Part shown: positions 60,073 through 64,000 of the stretch, one piece after another
Numbering within the stretch: the stretch's first letter is position 1
How the letters are laid out: the number at the start of each line of letters is the position of its first letter
From: Streptomyces cyaneochromogenes
GTDB taxonomy: Bacteria > Actinomycetota > Actinomycetes > Streptomycetales > Streptomycetaceae
Direction: 5' to 3'
NCBI RefSeq assembly: GCF_003963535.1
Contig: NZ_CP034539.1
Location: forward strand, 5,332,001-5,396,000
DNA length: 64,000 bases
Position numbers and translations under genes: made by a program
The notes under the pieces: generated by a model
Databases searched by the model: none
Seen by the model: only the letters and a program-made list of their open reading frames with translations
Told to the model about the DNA's origin: nothing

Positions 60073-60279
60073 TCACCCAGTGATTCGGGCGGTGAGAAGT
60101 ACTGCGCAGAGCACGGCCAGGATCAGCCCGGCGCGACGCCGCCACGGCCCTTGGCCGCGCCCCCCTGGCCGGAAGTCCCACCGGACGTGCGTCCGGTGGG
60201 GCCATCCTGCGGGCGGTCGCGGCGTGGTGGAACCTCCGGGTGTCAGAGCGGACGGGCGGGAGAGATCAGGGTCAGGCAT
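60073..60279 (-). CDS. Small tail-anchored hypothetical protein
   Basis: A 68-residue frame from ATG 60279: a Pro/Arg/Gly-rich N-terminal part and one C-terminal helix (AGLILAVLCAVLLTARITG). It overlaps the end of the preceding gene by 37 bases, a length that makes coexistence possible but weakens the call. It could be a membrane-bound accessory peptide of the toxin locus. No family recognised. Confidence 0.35.
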   Translation of the reverse strand: MPDPDLSRPSALTPGGSTTPRPPAGWPHRTHVRWDFRPGGRGQGPWRRRAGLILAVLCAVLLTARITG

Positions 60280-60647
60280 GCCCCGGTCTCCTCACCCCTC
60301 AGCTCCGGCGACGACCTCAGGAGCTTCTCCGCGAGCGGGTCGCGCACGAGCACCCGGGCCGGGACGACCGGCAGCCTCTCCCCGTCGTGGAGCACGGCCG
60401 AGTCCCAGTCGTCAGGGCCGGTTTCACCCCGCCGATCGACGATCACGGCGCGAGTCGGCACCGGAAGTCGCGTCGCCGCCGCAACAACAGCTGCCTCAAC
60501 CCTGTCGGCCTGCTCCGAGGTGAGGCCATCCACCCACAGCGTCTGGATCTCGCAACCGAACCGTTCATACACGTACGTGTCAATGACGTCGACGTCCGCC
60601 GAGAGCCACCAGTCCCGGGCCCGACCGCAAGCTGTCGGACCCCTCAC
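60243..60647 (-). CDS. Hypothetical protein of the toxin locus (second small gene)
   Basis: A 134-residue acidic cytoplasmic protein: WWLSADVDVIDTYVYERFGC, EIQTLWVDGLTSEQADRVEA, TRAVIVDRRGETGPDDWDSA. No signal or membrane helix. Family unknown. The GTG at 60647 begins 10 bases after the previous stop, with a poor ribosome site, so it probably depends on coupling. Position downstream of the large C-terminal-domain protein suggests an immunity protein or a second orphan immunity gene. Confidence 0.6.
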   Translation of the reverse strand: MRGPTACGRARDWWLSADVDVIDTYVYERFGCEIQTLWVDGLTSEQADRVEAAVVAAATRLPVPTRAVIVDRRGETGPDDWDSAVLHDGERLPVVPARVLVRDPLAEKLLRSSPELRGEETGACLTLISPARPL

Positions 60648-60657
60648 GCACGCGCCA

Positions 60658-60948
60658 CTAGTCCCCGATGAAGAGCAGGTAGCCCGACCGGCGGATCGCC
60701 TGGTGGGCTTGCTCGATGACATGCCTCACCACAGGGGTCTTCTCCTCCTCTCGCAGCTCTTCGAGTTCGACGACAAGGCGCTCCAACTGGGGGGTGTTGA
60801 ACATCGTCAGGTCGTACGGCGAGATGCCCCGCCGCAGGCTGTCTTCCGGCGCTCGCGTGCACAACGCGAGGAACGAATCCTCCACATCGTCACCGAACTC
60901 CTCGACGACATCCTGTGCGCGGTTCAGTCTCCGCATTCCCAGACCCAT
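60658..60948 (-). CDS. Small cytoplasmic protein next to the large toxin-like gene (immunity candidate)
   Basis: A 96-residue protein, mostly helical and acidic: RAQDVVEEFGDDVEDSFLAL, RRGISPYDLTMFNTPQLERL, VVELEELREEEKTPVVRHVI. No signal, no known domain. It starts 20 bases after the large gene's stop, on the same strand. In polymorphic toxin loci the gene directly after the toxin encodes its immunity protein, so that is the best guess. An AGAGGAGACC sequence precedes the ATG. Confidence 0.7.
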   Translation of the reverse strand: MGLGMRRLNRAQDVVEEFGDDVEDSFLALCTRAPEDSLRRGISPYDLTMFNTPQLERLVVELEELREEEKTPVVRHVIEQAHQAIRRSGYLLFIGD

Positions 60949-60968
60949 GCCGGGGTCTCCTCTCTCTT

Positions 60969-63900
60969 TCAGGGTGTCGGAGAAATCGGGTACATCGTCA
61001 CTAGATCCCCGTGCACGCTCACCACAATGGTGAGGCAGTGGGTTTCCTGCTCTCCGCTCCGCCTGGAGGACTTGCCGAACTTCTTTTTGGGGTCAAGGCA
61101 GACGTTCTTCTCACGGTAGGAGGAACCGCCATTCGCCTGCCTCCACCCACCCTGGTCCGTCATCGCCCCGTAGAAGATGTCCTTCAGGTCCCCGAGTGTG
61201 AGGTCGGAGTTGAACAGCCCCTTGCTGTCGGAGACCATTCGGCCGCCCTCGAAGTGGTAGTCCCGCAGGTTCCTCAGCGCGATCGTGTCGAGGGCGACCT
61301 CGATGCCGTTCTCGGGGAGGTTCTGGCCAGTGGGAATGAACTCGCAGTCGTCCCAGCCATCCCAGCCGTCCCAGCCGTCAAAACCTCCCCCTCCCGAGGA
61401 GGCTGCGGCCATGAATGCCCTCGAGGCCGAATTGGACTTGGACATGGACCTGGGCTTGGGCTTGGGCTTGGTGTCGCAGAGAACGGCCTTGGCGCGCTCG
61501 ATGACCTTCTGGCCCTTGTCGACGAGCTTCCTCGCCTTGGCCGACTTGTCGAGGAAGTCGTTGATGCCCCAGATGACCTTGGCGATCTTCGGGAGCTTGC
61601 CGATGAGCTTGGCGGCCTTCGCCACGGGCAGGTTGGTGACGATCGCCCACAGACAGGTCGGGATGTCGGGGTCGTCCCAGCACTCCTTGATCTCCTCGGC
61701 GGCGAGTTCGACGAGGAGATCGGCGCCGTTCTCCATCAGGTAGTCGAGCAGGTCCTTCTGCGCGAGCGCTCGGGCAGCCTCGTACTCCGCCACGCTGATG
61801 CCTGCGGCTTCGAGGGCCTTGCGCTCCGCCTCCGTCAGGTCGCCGCCGGAGACCTCCTTCTTGGACTTGGCTGCCTCTTCGCGCTCCTTGCGCTCCTGCT
61901 CGCGTTGGTACTCCTCGGCTCGTCTGGCCGCCTCGTCGGCTTCCTTGGCGTGGGTACCGGCGTTCTTGGCGGCGGTCTCGGCCGACTTGGCGTGCTCCTC
62001 GGCGGAGGTGGCCAGCTTGTCGGCGTCGGCGGCGTCCTTCTCCGCCTGCGTTGCCGCGCCCTGGGCGACGCTCGCCTCCTTCTCGGCCAGGGTGGCGGCG
62101 CTGCCCGCGGCCGCAGCCTGGTTCTCCGCGTCGGTGGCGGCTCCACGGGCGCGTTCGGCCTCGGCCTCGGCCTGGGTGGCGGCAGTACGGGCCGCCGCCG
62201 CGTCCGCGAACGCCTGGTTGGCGGCCTGGCGGGCGAGTTTCGCGTCGGCCTGTGCCTGGGCATCGGCCTCGTTGGCCCGTGCCGCCGCGGCTCGGGCCTT
62301 GGCTCCGTCCTCGGCGGCCTGGGCCGCGGACTTCATCGCGGCCACGGAGGAGCGTGCCGCGTCCGCGGAGGAACGCGCCGCTGCTGCCGCCGCCTTGAAC
62401 GCGGGGCCCACCTCGGCGTTGGCACGTGCGGCGGCGGCTTCGGCCGCTTCGGCGGCCTTGACCGCCTCCGCTGCTCTGGCCTCGGCCTTGGTGACCTCCG
62501 CCTGACCCGTCGCCAGGGCGGCCTGGGCCACCTCCGCGGCGAAGTCGGCGTTCACGTCGGTGCCGGTGAACGGCGCGGTGAGCTGGATGGCGGTGTTGGC
62601 CGGGTCGGCGATACCGGCGGCGGTGGTACGGGCAGAGGTAGCGGCCTGGACGGCGATGGTGGACTGCAGGCGGGCCATCGCCGCTTCCCTGGTGGCGCCG
62701 TCGGCTTCCTCCCGGGTGCGGTTGGCCGCCTGAAGGGCCTGGTTGGCCTGGATGGCGGCCAGCCCGGCGAGGCGGGAGGCCTCGTGGGCGGCGATGCCGG
62801 TCCGGGCTTCCTGCGCGGTGGCCTCGGCCGCCTTGGCATTGGCCCGCTGCGCCGCTGCGCGCGTGGCCGCGGCCTCGGACTCCGCCTTGCTCGCCGCCGC
62901 GTTCGCCGCGAAGGCGGCGGCTTCGGCCTTGTTGGCGGCGGCGTTGGCCCGTGCGGCGTGCGCGGTGGCTTCACTGGCCGCCGCCCGCGCCCGCGCGGCC
63001 GCACCGGCAGCCTCGATGGCCGCCGAACGCGAACGCACCGCCGCCGCAGATGCCTGATCGGCGGAGCCCCGGGCCGCCCCGGCGGCCGTTCCGGCCGAGT
63101 TCGCTGCGGATCGGGCCTCGGTGGCAGCCGTGCGCGCCGTCTCGGCGTGCTCGGTGCCCTTCGCCTTGGCGGCCAGCGCTTCGGTCGCCCGGGCCCGGGC
63201 CTCTTCCGCCTTGTGGAGGCGTTCGGCCTCCACCGCCTTGTTCCTGGCGTTGCGGGCCTTGGTCTCCTCGCCCCTGGCCAGCCCGTCGGCCGTGGCGGCG
63301 ATGCCCTCCTGGGTCTGCGCGGTGGCCCGCTTCTCGGCCGCAACGGCCGCGGCGGCCTGCGCGTCGGCCCGCTTGGCCGAGGCGGTCCGTGCTTCGGCCT
63401 CGGCACGCGCACGTGCCTGGGCGGCCACGTCGCGTTCCCGTTCGGCCCGCGCCCGTGCGGCAGCCGCCAGGTCGCGCTCGCGTTCGGCGATCGCCCTCTG
63501 CTCGGATGCGATCCTGGCCTGGCGCTGCGCCTCGATCCGTGCGGCGCGCGTCTTCTGGGCGTGGTCCCACGCCTGCTTCTCGGCCTGCTCGGCCTCGATC
63601 CTGGCTTGGCGGGACTTGGCCGCCGCGTCCGCCGCGATCTTCGCCTGCTTGGCCGCCGCCTCGGCGAGCCGGGCCGCAGCCTTCGCGTGCTCCTCGGCGT
63701 TCGCCCGCCACTTGGCAGCCTGCTTCGCGTGCAGCTCGGCCTGGTTCATGGAGTTCAGCCCGGCAGCGTCGGCGGCCGACGCGTCCACCGCGTGCTGTGC
63801 GGTCGCCGCCGCCTTGGCCGCCGCATCCGCCGCAGCCGCGATACCGGAGGCGACTTCGGACCACTGGACGCCGTGGGTGAGCCCCGTCTCGACCAGAACA

Positions 63901-64000
63901 TCGGCCTGCACCTTGGCCTGGCCCGCCGCCACCTGCGCCTGCTTGGCCGCGTCCGCGGCGATACCGACCTGCCGCGCGATCTCGGTCTTGACCGGCCCGT
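60969..64000 (-). CDS. Large Ala-rich coiled-coil protein with C-terminal toxin-like domain (5' end outside window)
   Basis: At least 1,010 residues, open to the window edge. About 650 residues are an Ala/Glu/Lys/Arg/Gln coiled-coil (repeats like AEAEAERARGAA, AARANAAANKAEA). A transition follows with GGDLTEAERKALEAAGISVA and LAAEEIKECWDDPDIPTCLW, a hydrophobic helix region (VTNLPVAKAAKLIGKLPKIA, then KVIWGINDFL), a basic Lys-Pro/Ser linker and FDGWDGWDGWDDC. The last roughly 110 residues form a separate compact domain (LRDYHFEGGRMVSDSKGLF ... NVCLDPKKKFG ... HCLTIVVSVHGDLVTMYPIS). The hydrophobic pre-toxin element and exchangeable C-terminal domain fit a polymorphic toxin; the final TMYP strand recalls BECR-fold RNase toxins. 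The toxin activity is inferred. Confidence 0.75.
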   Translation of the reverse strand, partial: GPVKTEIARQVGIAADAAKQAQVAAGQAKVQADVLVETGLTHGVQWSEVASGIAAAADAAAKAAATAQHAVDASAADAAGLNSMNQAELHAKQAAKWRANAEEHAKAAARLAEAAAKQAKIAADAAAKSRQARIEAEQAEKQAWDHAQKTRAARIEAQRQARIASEQRAIAERERDLAAAARARAERERDVAAQARARAEAEARTASAKRADAQAAAAVAAEKRATAQTQEGIAATADGLARGEETKARNARNKAVEAERLHKAEEARARATEALAAKAKGTEHAETARTAATEARSAANSAGTAAGAARGSADQASAAAVRSRSAAIEAAGAAARARAAASEATAHAARANAAANKAEAAAFAANAAASKAESEAAATRAAAQRANAKAAEATAQEARTGIAAHEASRLAGLAAIQANQALQAANRTREEADGATREAAMARLQSTIAVQAATSARTTAAGIADPANTAIQLTAPFTGTDVNADFAAEVAQAALATGQAEVTKAEARAAEAVKAAEAAEAAAARANAEVGPAFKAAAAAARSSADAARSSVAAMKSAAQAAEDGAKARAAAARANEADAQAQADAKLARQAANQAFADAAAARTAATQAEAEAERARGAATDAENQAAAAGSAATLAEKEASVAQGAATQAEKDAADADKLATSAEEHAKSAETAAKNAGTHAKEADEAARRAEEYQREQERKEREEAAKSKKEVSGGDLTEAERKALEAAGISVAEYEAARALAQKDLLDYLMENGADLLVELAAEEIKECWDDPDIPTCLWAIVTNLPVAKAAKLIGKLPKIAKVIWGINDFLDKSAKARKLVDKGQKVIERAKAVLCDTKPKPKPRSMSKSNSASRAFMAAASSGGGGFDGWDGWDGWDDCEFIPTGQNLPENGIEVALDTIALRNLRDYHFEGGRMVSDSKGLFNSDLTLGDLKDIFYGAMTDQGGWRQANGGSSYREKNVCLDPKKKFGKSSRRSGEQETHCLTIVVSVHGDLVTMYPISPTP

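Noticed and set aside
61700..63990. Many open frames on the plus strand opposite the coiled-coil gene
   Set aside because: They are antisense readings of Ala/Glu/Arg codons and show only Arg/Pro/Ala-rich low complexity.

Overview
The window is chromosomal DNA of very high G+C content from a Streptomyces or close relative. The evidence is GTG and TTG starts with GGAGG-type ribosome sites, SigE-family and ArsR/TetR/MarR regulators, twin-repeat lipoproteins, RICIN (CBM13) secreted hydrolases and a fused SecDF. Many partial genes suggest accessory or chromosome-arm DNA rather than the conserved core.

Layout. 1-3.4 kb: the 3' end of an FAD-dependent NADH dehydrogenase-like gene, a frameshifted GlxA/AraC-type regulator, a saccharopine-dehydrogenase-like protein and a MarR regulator. 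3.9-8.4 kb: a DEAD-box helicase and a cold-shock protein with an attenuator-like leader, a membrane-anchored HTH protein and a DUF4232-like lipoprotein. 8.5-14 kb: a two-component pair, a CPBP protease, remnants of aspartate ammonia-lyase and an SGNH acyltransferase, and a two-repeat lipoprotein. 14.1-21.3 kb: a cell-envelope block with an L,D-transpeptidase facing an overlapping run of FemAB-like ligase, MurJ flippase, OmpR-type regulator, sensor kinase and lipoprotein. 21.3-36.3 kb: TetR/quinone reductase pair, SRPBCC protein, PAP2 membrane enzyme, M1 peptidase, secreted proteins, a ferric-reductase remnant beside an FMN-binding protein, SecDF, an S33 peptidase and a DD-peptidase-like serine hydrolase.

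36.5-59.7 kb is bounded by two direct repeats matching the 3' part of tRNA-Gly(CCC) and looks like a decayed integrative island of about 23 kb. It carries a PAS-PAS-PAS-SpoIIE phosphatase, an integrase fragment, a GH10-CBM13-GH62 xylan-degrading fusion, a CBM13-GH74 xyloglucanase, an ArsR-SulP-STAS-type operon ending in PhnA and a second ArsR, a polar amino-acid ABC importer that has lost its ATPase, a gamma-glutamyltransferase, a TetR regulator, a SigE-family sigma factor with a membrane protein whose ectodomain may be sensory, and a CBM13 protein with a putative hydrolase domain.

60-64 kb: a very large Ala-rich coiled-coil protein, running off the window, ends in a compact C-terminal domain and is followed by two small cytoplasmic genes. 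This has the arrangement of a polymorphic toxin with immunity genes and is the best candidate for an undescribed system. Other notable items are the cspA leader, the kinase with a second degenerate kinase half, and the sigma/ectodomain pair.
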